From Diplonema japonicum (taxonomy: Eukaryota > Euglenozoa > Diplonemea > Diplonemida > Diplonemidae), in contig OZ025680.1 in NCBI GenBank assembly GCA_964019335.1, forward strand, positions 186,001-250,000: a DNA stretch of 64,000 nt, written 5' to 3'. Position 1 is the stretch's first letter; each line of letters begins with the position of its first letter. The translations under genes were made by a program, and so were the position numbers. Positions 30,301 through 40,200 of the stretch are shown one piece after another. The notes under the pieces were generated by a model. The model was not told the origin of the DNA and searched no databases. It saw only the letters and a program-made list of their open reading frames with translations.

Positions 30301-32516
30301 AGGTTCCCGTTCGTGCTGACCCTGTCGGAGGAGCCTTCCCCGAACCCCACCCTCTGCAGCAGCATCTGCTGAGCCCCGTCCCTGATCTCGATGCTCTCGT
30401 TGTAGGCGATGTGCCACTTCGCGTTCACGACCTCAGACCTCCCCCCGCCCCCGCACTCCAGCAGGTACTTCACAGTCGACCCCGCCGTCGCCTTCCTCGT
30501 CACCAGCGCTGTAGAGCTGACCGTCACTGCACGCCCCTCTTCGAACCCGGGGGGGGTAAAGGGAGCAGGTTCCGGGAGGGGGTTGTTTTTGCACGTCCAG
30601 CTGAAGCGGAACCCACTCCCCTTCGGGTGGAACCCGGACCTGAAGCGGACCCTCAAGGATCTTCCGAAGGAGCGTGGAGGGGGAGCTGCCTGCCCACTCA
30701 GGTGCGTCGCGACCACCCACTCGCCGTCATCCTTCTCCTCTTCCAGGGTCAGCAGGTCGGTGTTGTCCTCGCTCGTCACGTCCAGGTACTGCCACCTCAC
30801 CTCCATGTGCTGCGTGCTGCAGCTCAGTGTCCAGCACTCGTCTGCGAACGCGGGGTAGCGCCCATTGTCCACCGGGTAGCTCAGCACACCACCACCACCA
30901 CCACCACCACCACCACCACCACCTTCTTCTTCGGAAGAGGGAGCCACCGCCGTGCACCTTGGCCTCATCATCGGTGTCTTGCACTCCCAAGAGAACTCGA
31001 ACTGAGCACCAACACTCCTCGTTTGAGAGGACACAATCATCGCAGCACCACCGGGGACGACCAAAGGGTGTCCGGGGGAGGTGTCCCCCTCCCACACCTC
31101 CTGCTCCGGTTGGTAGAAGTTGTCCAGACTGTGCAGGTTTGCGAGGTTCATCCCGTCGCTCGGCTCGACAGAACCCATCGTGACGTGGAGCTCCTCCCCG
31201 ACCGTTGGGCAGAGCATCACCCAGCACTTCGACTCGAATCGAGTGGTCTTGTAGGACACGGTACCTGTTGTCGAGGTGCTAGGGACGACGCTGCCCCCAC
31301 AGATGCCCGTCCCCAGGAACTGAGCCCCGTCTCCCGGGGTCGTCGACTGGCTCTCGTCGCACCGCATGAACAGCGCCTTGTTCGGGGTTGCCTTCACCAG
31401 CACTCCCTCCAGAGCCGACTCCCGCAGCCACACCTTCACGTCCAACGGGGATGCTGCAGGGTTCCCGCTCAAGAAGGCGGCCGCCGCCCCTGCCGCGTAG
31501 CCGGCCGCCGCAGAAGACCCAGACTTCGTCACCCCGCCGTCCAGATCGTCTGCAGAGGCCCCCAGAACCCCCTCACCAGGCGCGAAGAGGTCAGCGTACA
31601 GCACAGAGCCGGTGGTCTCCCCTTCCTTGTTGTGGGCCCCGACAGTGATCACCTCGTCCACCCTTTTGGAGAGAGTGTTCCCCCTGTTGTTCCCGGAAGA
31701 GGTCACCACCGATATCCCGAGCTCAATGAGGGCGCGAACCGCCATGCGCACCGTCTCAGAATCACTGGGGTCGAAGGCCATCACCACGAGGGAGGGGGGC
31801 TGTCTCATCATCTTGCTGGTGACAGCAACCTGCGTCAGCGCCTCCACCACCCTGCTGCGCAACACGGTCCCAGAGGAGGAAACCACCTTCGTCGACATCA
31901 CAGTGGCCCGCCTCGCCACGCCGTAGGTGCTTCCCGCGACAAGGCTCGCGACGTAGGTCCCGTGGCCGTTGTCGTCTCTCTGCAGCTCATCGCTCACCAC
32001 CCCTTTGTAGTCCAACCCGTTGTAGCAGCGCCCCTTCAGCTCCCTGTGCCCGCACTCCACTCCAGTGTCGAGGACGAACACATAGACCCCTTCTCCCCAC
32101 TCAGAGTTGTGCTTGAAGGATTGTTGGCTTCTGGTGCTGGTGCTGGTGCTGCTGCTGCTGCTTGCCTCCCAGTCCTGCCTGTGTGTGAGCCTGCTGAGAC
32201 CCCAGAGCCCTTCCGCCCCAGCAGCCTCCTCGACACAGCCCCCAGGCATCGCGTGCAGCACGTCTTTGTGGACAACATCACGCTCCACAGCCACCCTCCC
32301 CTCGAGGAACTGTTCAAGCTGCTCCACCTCCCTCTCGTTCACCCCTTTGCAATGCACCGCACTGAAACCCCCGAACTTGAAGGCCGCGCTGCTGGTCCCA
32401 CACACACGGCGCACCTCCCGCACGTCCGCCTCCGTGCTGTTCCTGTGCATGGTAACGAGGTATCCCGCGTCGCTCAGCACCCCTGCGCACAGCAAGGGGA
32501 GAAGCAAGGCTCCCAT
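27378..32516 (-). CDS. Membrane-anchored subtilisin with CUB-like repeats, copy 1
   Basis: An intronless 1712-aa frame. It has a signal peptide (MGALLLPLLCAGVLSDA) and an I9-like propeptide (GYLVTMHRNSTEADVREV). The S8 peptidase domain keeps Asp150 (FVLDTGVE), His185 (NGHGTYVAS), Asn276 (SSGNNRGN) and Ser335 (SGSSAAAGYAAG), so it should be active. About ten Cys-bounded beta-type repeats follow, with CWxLxC and FSWTC-like ends recalling CUB domains, and a Gly run encoded by (CAC)n near 30890. It ends with a SEA-like stretch, one transmembrane helix (VGIVFGSLVVVAVVAFLVYY) and a short acidic tail. The product is likely a cell-surface protease with a large ligand-binding stalk. Copy 1 ends EESTTVV; copies 2 and 3 end EERTTVV. 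Confidence 0.88.
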   Translation of the reverse strand: MGALLLPLLCAGVLSDAGYLVTMHRNSTEADVREVRRVCGTSSAAFKFGGFSAVHCKGVNEREVEQLEQFLEGRVAVERDVVHKDVLHAMPGGCVEEAAGAEGLWGLSRLTHRQDWEASSSSSTSTSTRSQQSFKHNSEWGEGVYVFVLDTGVECGHRELKGRCYNGLDYKGVVSDELQRDDNGHGTYVASLVAGSTYGVARRATVMSTKVVSSSGTVLRSRVVEALTQVAVTSKMMRQPPSLVVMAFDPSDSETVRMAVRALIELGISVVTSSGNNRGNTLSKRVDEVITVGAHNKEGETTGSVLYADLFAPGEGVLGASADDLDGGVTKSGSSAAAGYAAGAAAAFLSGNPAASPLDVKVWLRESALEGVLVKATPNKALFMRCDESQSTTPGDGAQFLGTGICGGSVVPSTSTTGTVSYKTTRFESKCWVMLCPTVGEELHVTMGSVEPSDGMNLANLHSLDNFYQPEQEVWEGDTSPGHPLVVPGGAAMIVSSQTRSVGAQFEFSWECKTPMMRPRCTAVAPSSEEEGGGGGGGGGGGGVLSYPVDNGRYPAFADECWTLSCSTQHMEVRWQYLDVTSEDNTDLLTLEEEKDDGEWVVATHLSGQAAPPPRSFGRSLRVRFRSGFHPKGSGFRFSWTCKNNPLPEPAPFTPPGFEEGRAVTVSSTALVTRKATAGSTVKYLLECGGGGRSEVVNAKWHIAYNESIEIRDGAQQMLLQRVGFGEGSSDRVSTNGNLEVVVVYETRPFSTFELEFNCLPADPCPELPARTPTSVVNGDCFRVGCDGESLFSAANLVGSVTLLDLETGTVVRGQDTFMSRHLAHRTQVVVHGSATLSWGCGRWGSCTTVDYNNDNDADDEKNDRFRINGEDAMGVDCWHFRCPLPSQKIVFRGFTTTCGYSTPLLDTEENPLATADCRTRVVATNVNSAVLGRTRKAMTLNWSCKCQDLTAAVLTYPRQDVEETGKECWTIRCDQTVTLNLTLGGTQGTQGNYVQVVDSNRYAANLVRSIVVSLTGDVVVTSNIRNIGTYGLGEAFSLDWTCGVPETDAPRTLSPPTGDCQRLSGWSGSFSTNETDETTTCWYITLNPPERLYINVAYDLREGDGRFEVDTGDEVENYRIVGGNGYQYQIMEVTRNAVLMTKSGGGWAQVSWNYKCAPQSRVPGLVEVERDSPVHCWDLTCDYSVPLTLTHVSGAALSVKSNSNSDGDGLPLGPANPTVRMTKTAAVSLEAALPLGSAASFSWTCDYSSLIPVKEHCSAYSTYGSDTGSLTLQREKCVRLTCEKPVKVLTMNLELEAGYDYVEVYKADGRTPLDRFTGTGTVHVGYTGDIVVKAAFDETVDSKFELRWLCGEEVPERSVELSVPSNPIAWGKNDRNCDHSFESYSRTVQYPAAAAAAADSGDEAEREDYLPLKSRCWRFGCPAGHESRVTLEASLEPGFDKVGVYGREGAWLGEVTGNETTVLASTGDLYLHFTSDLGTEGAGFTARHFCRDPPVTAAPTLEPEPVPPTQEPVTLSPETGLRGVQAVFRIASSDMGKAVAGSRDLMPALELLLGGRASCFNVCLERATSGYCVTCGEGASSTGRAAITTQQGSAESITVRADLRVPSEMDNGAVRDRLQANKAMIEGRLGGELQDVTVTNERAPLPTPKEEDQQGGDGGDSLSTGAIVGIVFGSLVVVAVVAFLVYYFFLRKPKAAFSDSEPVKEESTTVV

Positions 32517-32619
32517 TGTTCTTGGTTTCTTTTTTTTTTTTTAAACGAGCAAACTGTTGAAAAGGTAAAAAAACAATGTGAAGAGAGTGCCAAGGAGAGA
32601 ATAGCAGAAAGAAAAGAGA

Positions 32620-32715
32620 GAAAGAGAGGGAGAAGCAGCGATCGCTTTTAAGTTCTTAGAAAAACAAAACAAAAGAAAAATGGGTAGATATCTTCTCGAA
32701 ATTATCGACGAAGAA
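32620..32715 (-). promoter_or_regulatory. Conserved 5' blocks E1 and E2, subtilisin copy 1
   Basis: E1 centres on the palindrome GCGATCGC (32638-32645), followed by AAGTTCTTAGAAA. E2 (32687-32715) reads GATATC, then TCTCGAAATTATCGACGAAG, a near-palindrome. Both recur 5' of the chitinase gene (44598 and 44897) and of subtilisin copy 2 (51312 and 51361). They lie 120-200 bp before the start codon, fitting promoter or leader elements. Confidence 0.5.
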
Positions 32716-33117
32716 AATTTAAAAAAAGAAAAAGGAAATGGGTGTTTGAAGTAGTCACCCCTTTCCCCCACACACACACACACCCTCCTTCATGGATCAG
32801 TACCCTCGAAAGAGCCACATGAAGGGGTGTTTTTTTGGGAGAAGGGACAACTCTGGCAGAAAACAAACAAAATAGAGAGAGGGAAAAGCATAAGAAACAC
32901 AAACACAACTTCTTTCAATCAGCAGTAGTGAAGAAGCTTTTTTTTTTTTTTTTTTTTTTTTTTTCCCTTTTCCACCGTGTTCGACAAAGAGAAGAAAAGA
33001 ATTCCCTGCGATGGGCGAGTGTGTTAGCAACAACGCCCATCCAAAGAAAAAGAAAGGAGGGGAATATATAGGAGAAGACTGGGGTCCCTGATCCGGGAAC
33101 CCCTCATCCTTTTCTCC

Positions 33118-33151
<34 letters not shown>

Positions 33152-33240
33152 AAAAACACCATTCCCCTTGCTGCTGCTGCTGGGGTGGTGGGAATAAAAA
33201 GAAAGAAGAATTGAAGAATTTAAAAAAAAAAAAGAGAGAC

Positions 33241-33275
33241 ATTTAAGGGTACCTGCGGTGTGTGGCAGGACGCCT
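33241..33275 (-). promoter_or_regulatory. Conserved block E3
   Basis: TTTAAGGGTACCTGCGGT, then TGTGGCAGGACGCC. The block is also found at 51914-51949 and, with two base changes, at 44829-44863 5' of the chitinase gene. Its role is unknown. Confidence 0.45.
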
Positions 33276-33411
33276 AAAAAAAAAAAAAAAAAAAAAAAAC
33301 CGTCCTTTTTGAGACACATAGGACGGATAGGTGTTTGCTGCTCCGTGGTAAAAAAAATAGAGAGAGGGGGGTCTCTTTTGCTTTCTCTTCTCTTTTTTTT
33401 TCCCCACTCTA

Positions 33412-34050
33412 TCACTCTCTTGTCTCCCTCCTCACAATTCTCATGGGAAGCTCTGCGGTGGTTGCGAAGATGATCCTCCCGCAGAGGGCGAGGCAGTCCC
33501 TCCCGTTGCACTGCTGGTGGCAGCCATCGTGCGCGACGTCGAAGCACTCCTCGTCTGCCCCGCAGGTGGTGGGGTGGATCCCACCGCAGGCCTGCCCAGT
33601 TGTCTTCGCGCACACCCCGAGGCAGTCCGCTCCCCCGCAGTCCGGGCTGCACTCCTTCCTGTACATGCAGGTCTCCCCAGTCCCGCACTGCAGCCCTGCA
33701 ACCCCCCCGCACTCCTTCTCCACCTTCACCTCGAAGCACTTCCCCAGGCAGTCCCTCCCGTTGCACCCTGCGTTGCACCCGTCAGCCACAGTGTCCACAC
33801 ACATCTCCTCTCCCTTGCACTTCAGCCCAGCGATCCCCCCGCACGCCCCGTACTTCCTCTTCGCACAGATCCCTCCGCAGTCCGCTCCCCCGCACTCCTT
33901 CACACACCCCGTGTTCCGAGGGTCCGGGATGCACTCCAACCCAGAGGGGCAGCCAAGGCCCGCGATCCCCCCACACTGCATCGGTTCCGCCGCTCCAACC
34001 ACTGTCACCACAGCCATCATCACAGACAACAAAGCAAGAGGAGAGCTCAT
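33412..34050 (-). CDS. Secreted Cys-rich repeat protein, copy 1
   Basis: A 212-aa intronless frame with a signal peptide (MSSPLALLSVMMAVVTVVGA). The mature part is four Cys-rich units of about 45 residues starting CGGIAGLxC or a variant and ending in CGGADCxGxC or CNGRDCLxxC. Similar CGG-repeats occur in secreted proteins of fungi and other eukaryotes, where disulfide-rich folds serve extracellular binding. The last residues (RIVRRETRE) are basic. It lies directly upstream of the subtilisin gene on the same strand and is duplicated with it, so the two may work together outside the cell. It is not a recognised toxin or enzyme. Confidence 0.8.
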   Translation of the reverse strand: MSSPLALLSVMMAVVTVVGAAEPMQCGGIAGLGCPSGLECIPDPRNTGCVKECGGADCGGICAKRKYGACGGIAGLKCKGEEMCVDTVADGCNAGCNGRDCLGKCFEVKVEKECGGVAGLQCGTGETCMYRKECSPDCGGADCLGVCAKTTGQACGGIHPTTCGADEECFDVAHDGCHQQCNGRDCLALCGRIIFATTAELPMRIVRRETRE

Positions 34051-34955
34051 TTTTCGAGGGAGGGTTTTTTTTTTTTTGTTGAGAATACGGTAAAAAGTAA
34101 CCTTTTTGATTTTTTTGGTTAATAGTTGTTGTGTTGTCTTGAGGACAGGGAACTAAAAATAAAAAAGAATAGAAGGTAACTTCTGTGTGGCCAAGAAGAA
34201 GGAGAAGAGATGGAGGAGGAGAAGGCAGGACAGGAGGAAGAAGAATAAGATACAACCGTAAAACAGCACACAAAGTATTCTATTTCTTTTTATATTTTTC
34301 TTCCCTTTTAAATACTAAAGGATCAACTGCAAATGGACCGTTCCCACTGAAGAAGTCACTGTGCTTCCTAATGTGGGGGTGTAGAGTCCCCAGTGTCACA
34401 CCCCTTTTTACTCTGCTACATGTTTTACGGTTCTTTCCGGCTTTCCCCCCTGTCCCTGCCGACTTGCAACACCTGCACCATTCCATTATATTACTAGCCC
34501 AACACAGCAAGCACACGGGTGCTCGAAAAGAGAAAAAAAAGAATATTTTTTGAAAACAAGAGCATAGTAGCACTCTATTTTTTTCCCCCCTCTTTTTTTT
34601 TTTCTTTCTTCCCACTTTATTCTTTTCTCGGCCCCTCAAACGAGAGAAAACATGCCACACGTCCCACGAGCAGGGGGAGGGGTGCTATAGCACGGTGGCT
34701 ATGATGCACTCCTCCCCAACATGTGGTACACAACAGGACCAAAAGAGAAAAAGAAAAAGAGAAAAAGAGGAAAAAAAAAAAAAAAAAAAAAGAAGAAGAG
34801 AGAAAAAAATAAGTGAGCACATGTAAGGAGGAAGGAAAATGAAACCAGCGAGGCAACAAGAGGAGGTCCGCTTGTTGGCCCCACCTGAGTCAAGAAAACA
34901 ATCAGATCGCGAAAACTAAAACACCGCTAAAAACTTTTCAGTCCTCACTCCTCCT
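34051..34955. other. Intergenic / 3' region of the GILT-like gene
   Basis: It has a strong hairpin at 34674-34717 and a smaller one at 34375-34403 (GGGGTGT/ACACCCC). A 68-codon minus-strand ORF at 34280-34486 (MEWCRCCKSAGTGGK) is possible but unsupported. If the GILT gene is a selenoprotein its SECIS should lie here; I found no clear one by eye. Confidence 0.45.
34674..34717. other. Long imperfect hairpin
   Basis: The arms GGGGAGGGGTGC and GCACTCCTCCCC pair over 12 positions with one mismatch. An inner stem (ATAGC/GCTAT) has a 6-nt loop. It sits about 240 nt past the GILT-like stop on the same transcript strand. Confidence 0.6.
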
Positions 34956-35645
34956 TTACCTACAACCAGCAGGCTTCGTCCCTTCCCAGTCCTTGCAAAC
35001 TGTCTCGAGGAGGTTGTCGCTGTTCCTGAGGACCTTCCCGTTCACTGTGAAGTAGGGGACGTAGTTGAGACCCTTGACCATGACGGTGGCCCTGGCTGCG
35101 ACAGCCATGAGGGTCTTCCCGGAGGAGCCCGACTGGCAGGAGGTGATGACCGCCGGGTTCAGGTTGTACTGCTGCGCACACTTCTCCATGTGCGCCTTCG
35201 ACCCCGCACCGGGCTCGTGCGCCTCGTAGCAGTCCACGAAGGGCATGTACTTCCACGGGTCGTTGTTCGTCATGTTCTTCACGCACACCTCCACGAGGTT
35301 CCCGTAGCACTCCCCGCTCCCGTGCTGGCAGTTGATCGGCCCCGTGAAGCAGTCCGACGGGATCGGCGGCGTCGCCCCAAGCCCGCACTTCCTCTTCCAG
35401 CACGAGTAGTCGTTCTTCGGGTCCGCGCACTCCTTGATCTCCACGAACGCGTTCCCGAACGGCACGTAGTCGAAGTCCATGATCCCCTGGATCCCCTCCG
35501 CCGCTAGGGTCTGCTTCACAGGTCCCTTCACGGCCGCCTTGCACCCGGGTCACAGAGACTCCCCGTAGAACATCACCTCCACCTTCTCCTGACCGCTCAC
35601 CGCAACCGCAAGCAGCAGCACCGAGGCAACAGATCTTCCGAGCAT
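34956..35645 (-). CDS. GILT: GILT-family thiol reductase with in-frame TGA (candidate Sec)
   Basis: Start codon 35645, TAA stop at 34956-34958, 230 codons with one internal TGA at codon 32 (35550-35552). The signal peptide is MLGRSVASVLLLAVAVSG. Then comes VEVMFYGESL, TGA, PGCKAAVKG: the TGA replaces the first Cys of the CxxC redox motif. The GILT signature CQHGSGECYGNLVEVC and VPFGNA are intact, as is the C-terminal VPYFTVNGKVL. GILT enzymes reduce disulfides in acidic lysosome-like compartments. TGA is a normal stop in neighbouring genes, so this reads as selenocysteine (UxxC) or a nonsense mutation. Everything else in the gene is intact, which favours Sec. An intron removing the TGA is not possible from the local sites. 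Confidence 0.8.
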
Positions 35646-37241
35646 TCTTTTAATTATTTATTTATTTATTTATTCTCTTTTTTTTTTTTTTTTTTTTTTC
35701 TTTTTTTTTTTTTTTTTGTCAGAGTTGTTGTTGTTGTTGTTATTGTAAAAAATAAAGGTGAGGAAAAAAATAAGGAAACAAACAAGGAGAGAAAGAATTA
35801 GGGTGATCCACCATTTGGTTATGCCCAACCTCAGGCATTCCAACGTATGGGGTTGTAAAGGAGAACCATGGAAGATATTTAAAGAGAACAAACGAGGGGG
35901 GAAAAAAGGGGGGGGTGAAGCAAAAAATAGAAAAACAAGGAAAATAAAAGGCTTGTGATGTAGGTTCGTTATATAAAGCAACCCCCCACAAAAAGCCCTT
36001 CCTCTTTGATTTTTCTCTTTTTTTTGGGGGGGGGGGGAAAGGGGATCAATCTATAAAATTTTATTTCCTTTTTTTTTTTTCGTGCTCTTGTGTTTCGCAG
36101 CAAGCAAAAAGCAAGGCACTACAAAAACACAAAAAATTTTTATGAAAACAAAATACAGATTCTTATGGGAATACGAGAGGAAGAAACAAAACGGGTAAAA
36201 AAAAAAAAAAAAAAAAAAAAAAGAAGGACCGCTCTTAAATAAAAGAAGAGCGGGAAGAAAGGTCGTTGGCTTCAATATCACGGAGGCTCTAACAAGCCGC
36301 TTTGTGTTGCCAACGAGCTTCCCTTCCCCTCCTTTTGAAAGTAAGTTTATTTTGTCATAACTGCCACAATTCTTCTTTGGCGCAGAATGCTTTATAAACG
36401 CCCATGACCGATGTCAATCATGGTGTCATTCAACAAAAAAAAAAAAAAAAAAAAAAGAAAATAATAATAAGAGAAGAAAGGTGGCCAGTGTTGGTGGCGC
36501 TTTGCTTTAAAAGAAAAAAAATTAAACAAAAGCAACAACACAAAGTGCACTTTTACCTTTCCGCCAGTAGCTTCCTGGTGGTTTAGTTCAAAAAGAAATT
36601 CGCAAAAACTATATGTCAGTTGTTGGTTCGCGCACATATAGTTATAAAAAAGATCATAATAAATAATTAAAAAAAAAAAAAAAAAAAAAAAGGTTGTCTC
36701 GATCATAGTGGTGCCACACAGTATGTGACACCCTTGTGAAGCTTCGCCCGAAGCCTCCCAAGTCCCCCTGTGGTCCCGTAGAATGACTGTAAAAGTGGAG
36801 GTACAGAATTCCTTTTGAAATAGGGAGAGGGGCTGCAAAAGAATCGAAGAGGTTAATAAAGCTGTTGTTCCAGCCATAAAAAAAGGCGGACGAAAATAAA
36901 TAAAAAAAGAATAAGGGGGGGTGGGGAGAAAAAATGAGGTGGCTCGCATGGCAACACCTTCATCTTTTCTTCGTAAAAGCTAGAGTAAAAAAGAATCAAG
37001 AAGGGAAACAAGATAGTGTCCAGCTACTCACCTGGTAGCGAGAGACAAAACAATACGGGGGAGGAGGAAGGAGGACAGGAAAAAAAAGAGGGAAAAAAAA
37101 ACACCGACCGAGTAAGATGAGGTCAAGGTGTGTCCCGGCGGCAGTGTGGTTTGTACCGCCATCTTGTGTAAGTTGGGAATTAGAAGTGTTAAAATAGGAA
37201 ATAGAAATAGAAAAAAAATGAGAGGAAAACGCGTAGATTTT
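35646..37241. other. Intergenic
   Basis: About 1.6 kb with A/T runs. A GC-richer patch near 36700-36880 has a short minus-strand frame (MAGTTALLTSSILLQPLSLF) and a tight GCTTCG/CGAAGC hairpin. No exon boundaries or family support it, so I call no gene. Confidence 0.5.
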
Positions 37242-40200
37242 TCACTTTACACTGCCACCGCATCCCCTGGCAGGGCTGACCGTACCGCCAACAGCCTTCG
37301 ACCAAGCACCCATCAGGTCGTGAGCGGCATTCCAGAAGAAGGCCCCACCGTTGCAGGCATACTCCTGCTTCAAGTCGTTCATAACACTGACCGCCTGCTG
37401 TGCATTGCTGTTGGAGTTGGTGCCTCCACAGTCGCTGATGCAGAAGCCGAACACCACCTTCGTGGGATCGCTCCCGAAGCAGTCCTCGACAAGGGTCTTG
37501 AAGTGTGCCAGAGCAGAGGAGAAGACCCCCCCGTTGATCCCGTCCGTGTTGGGGCGCGTGATCCCGTTGTAGTACTGCGGCATGACGAAGTCCACAGAGC
37601 CTGCCACCTCCCTGATGATGTCGAAGTAGCGGGTTCCCTTCGCAAGGTCGATGTCCACAGGGGAGTGTGTCACGAGGCTCCCGGTGGGGAGGTTCTGCTT
37701 CAACCCCACTGTCACTTCCTTCAGGAAGGCTTGTGCTTGTGCCCCCTTTGCGAACGACGACCCGCGCTGCCCGTCCTCGTAGTAGTACTCGTAGTCGAGG
37801 TTGATCCCGTCGAAGCCCTGGCTGCTCGCGACCGCCACCAGCTGCCGCACCACGGAGGCCTCCTTTCCGTAGCAGTGTTCCCAGCAGTCGTTCAGCCCGT
37901 CCCACGAGCCCCCCATCCCGGCCCCGCCGAAGGACAGCATCACCTTCTTCCCGGCCGCTTTCCACTTCGCCACGAGCTCGGGTTGTGGGGAGTTCCCGCA
38001 AACGGGCACAGACCCTGTGATCTTGCACTGCTGGTTGCACTGGTTCCCTCTGGGAGTCCACGTGTAGGTCACTGCGAAGGACACGAGGATGTGTGTGTAG
38101 GCCTCCATCTGGGCGTCTGTGGGACATGCTTGCCAGTTCCCGATGTAGGCGATGAGCCTGCTGTCAACAGAGGCGGTGGAGAGAGCGGGGGTCGGGGCCG
38201 TGACCGTGGCTGGGGAGGGGTTGGTCGGGACGCCGCCTCCACTATTGCCACCGCATCCCCTGGCAGGGCTGACCGCACCGCCAACAGCCTTCGACCAGGC
38301 ACCGTTCGTGTCGCGAAGGGAGTTCCAGAAGAAGGCCCCACCGTTGCAGGCATACTCCTGCTTCAAGTCGTTCATAACACTGACCGCCTGCTGTGCATTG
38401 CTGTTGGAGTTGGTGTCCCCACAGTCGCCGATGCAGAAGCCGAACACCACCTTCGTGGGATCGTTCCCGAAGCAGTCCTCGACAAGGGTCTTGAAGTGTG
38501 CCAGAGCAGAGGAGAAGACCCCCCCGTTGATCCCGTCCGTGTTGGGGCGCGTGATCCCGTTGTAGTACTGCGGCATGACGAAGTCCACAGAGCCCGCCAC
38601 CTCCTTCATGATGTCGAAGTAGCGGGTCCCCTTCGCAAGGTCGATGTCCACAGGGGAGTGTGTCACGAGGCTCCCGGTGGGGAGGTTCTGCTTCAACCCC
38701 ACTGTCACTTCCTTCAGGAAGGCTTGTGCTTGTGCCCCCTTTGCGAACGACGACCCGCGCTGCCCGTCCTCGTAGTAGTACCCGTAGTCGAGGTTGATCC
38801 CGTCGAAGCCCAGGCTGCTCGCGACCGCCACCAGCTGCCGCACCAGGTGTTCCTCCTTTCCGTAGCAGTGTTCCCAGCAGTCGTTCAGCCCGTCCCACGA
38901 GCCCCCCATCCCGGCCCCGCCGAAGGACAGCATCACCTTCTTCCCGGCCGCTTTCCACTTCGCCACGAGCTCGGGGTGTGGGGCGTTTCCGCAAACGGAG
39001 ACCGGCGTCAAGTCGCACTGCTGGTTGCACTGGTTTTTCATGGGACCCCACGTGTAGGTCACTGCGAAGGACACGAGGATGTGTGTGTAGGCCTCCATCT
39101 GGGCGTCTGTGGGACACTCTTGCCAGTTTCCGATGGAGGCAACAAGCCTGCTGTCCCCTGAAGAAGAAGAAGAAGAAGAAGAAGAAGAGGGGGGGGTTGC
39201 AGGAACAGAAACAGGAGCGGGTTGAGGAGTAGAGGGTGCAGAGGTTGTCTCGTCGACGACTGTGATGGTCTGGGTTCGGCTGCTGCCTTCAGCTGTGGCT
39301 CCGGTGCACTCCGACTTCGGGAAGAAGGGGAGGATGGTCCACACACGGTTGACCGTCCACTGACCGTTCCCGTTCGACCCCTCCACGGGGACAGGGTCGC
39401 TGTCCATGTAAAAAACGTCGAACTCTTGGCTGCAGGCAGAGGCCCCCTCTGCCAACCCCAGCACCGTGGGGTCGGTCGACTGCTCCGTGTTCACGCGGGT
39501 GTCCGCTGGGAAGGAGGCGAAGACGGGCGAAATCGGCTCAACCGTGATGATCTGGGTCACCTCCTCCGAGACGCCGCCGCAAACGGGGCTGTCGCGGAGC
39601 TGCCACGTCACCTCCAAGAAGGAGGACCCGCACACCCTGTTCGGGAACTGCGACTCCGGAAGCACGCGTTGCCTCAGAAGGTTCACCCTCGCCCCCGAGG
39701 TGCACGCGGGGTCGACAAACCAAGGCAGGGGCTTCAGGCTCTCCAGGTTCACCGGTTGATCACAGCGGAAGGTGTAGGAGGTGGCTCCCCCGAGAACAGG
39801 GCGCTTCCGGAGCACCATCCCCGCCTCGCTGCTCACCTCGCCGTTCAGGAGGGCCTGCTTTTCCAACGCCTTGTCCGCCATCGCCGACACCATCCTGTTT
39901 TGCGTGTTCCGCACGCTCGCCTCGTAGCTCGCCTGGCTGCTCAGGTCGTACGGCATGTTCGACAGGGTCACCTCCGCCTCGGAGGCCGACAACCCGCCTC
40001 CCGACCCCTTCCCCCCGTAGGTCCTCACCCCGCCGCTGAAACCCCCGGAGGCAGTCGCCGCGTTCGACCCGAACGGCACCATCACCGTCGACTTCGGAAG
40101 CGACGGCATCGGGACCTCCATCCCCGAGGCGATGTTCTGCAACCCGGGGTTCTCCTCCTTCGACCCCTCGATGATCGCGTTCTTCTGCGCCATCTCGTCC

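Larger units (their letters stand above)
32517..33411. other. Intergenic / 5' region of subtilisin copy 1
   Basis: Runs of T and A plus three short blocks (32638, 32687 and 33241) that also occur 5' of the giant chitinase gene. No coding gene. It is nearly identical to 51191-52084. Confidence 0.6.
27366..34113. repeat. Segmental duplication block A, copy 1
   Basis: About 6.75 kb holding the subtilisin and Cys-rich genes and the DNA between them. It is repeated almost base for base at about 46040-52786. The two diverge abruptly at both edges: 5'-side homology ends in the leader just before the Cys-rich start, and the 3' side ends just past the subtilisin stop. Confidence 0.9.

Noticed and set aside
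27741-32651. Plus-strand open frame of 1636 codons antisense to subtilisin copy 1 (and its twin at 46415-51325)
   Set aside because: It is His/Pro/Arg-rich with no domains. It arises from the GC-rich codon pattern of the real minus-strand gene, which has signal peptide, catalytic residues and membrane anchor.
34860-34955. SECIS candidate just past the GILT stop (GTGA...CTGA region)
   Set aside because: The stems available are weak and the apical AA and opposite GA do not line up. I could not justify calling it; prediction software is needed.
35550-35552. Global TGA reassignment as the reason for the GILT in-frame TGA
   Set aside because: TGA closes the protease, PARP, Cys-rich and chitinase frames exactly at family ends, so it is a working stop here.
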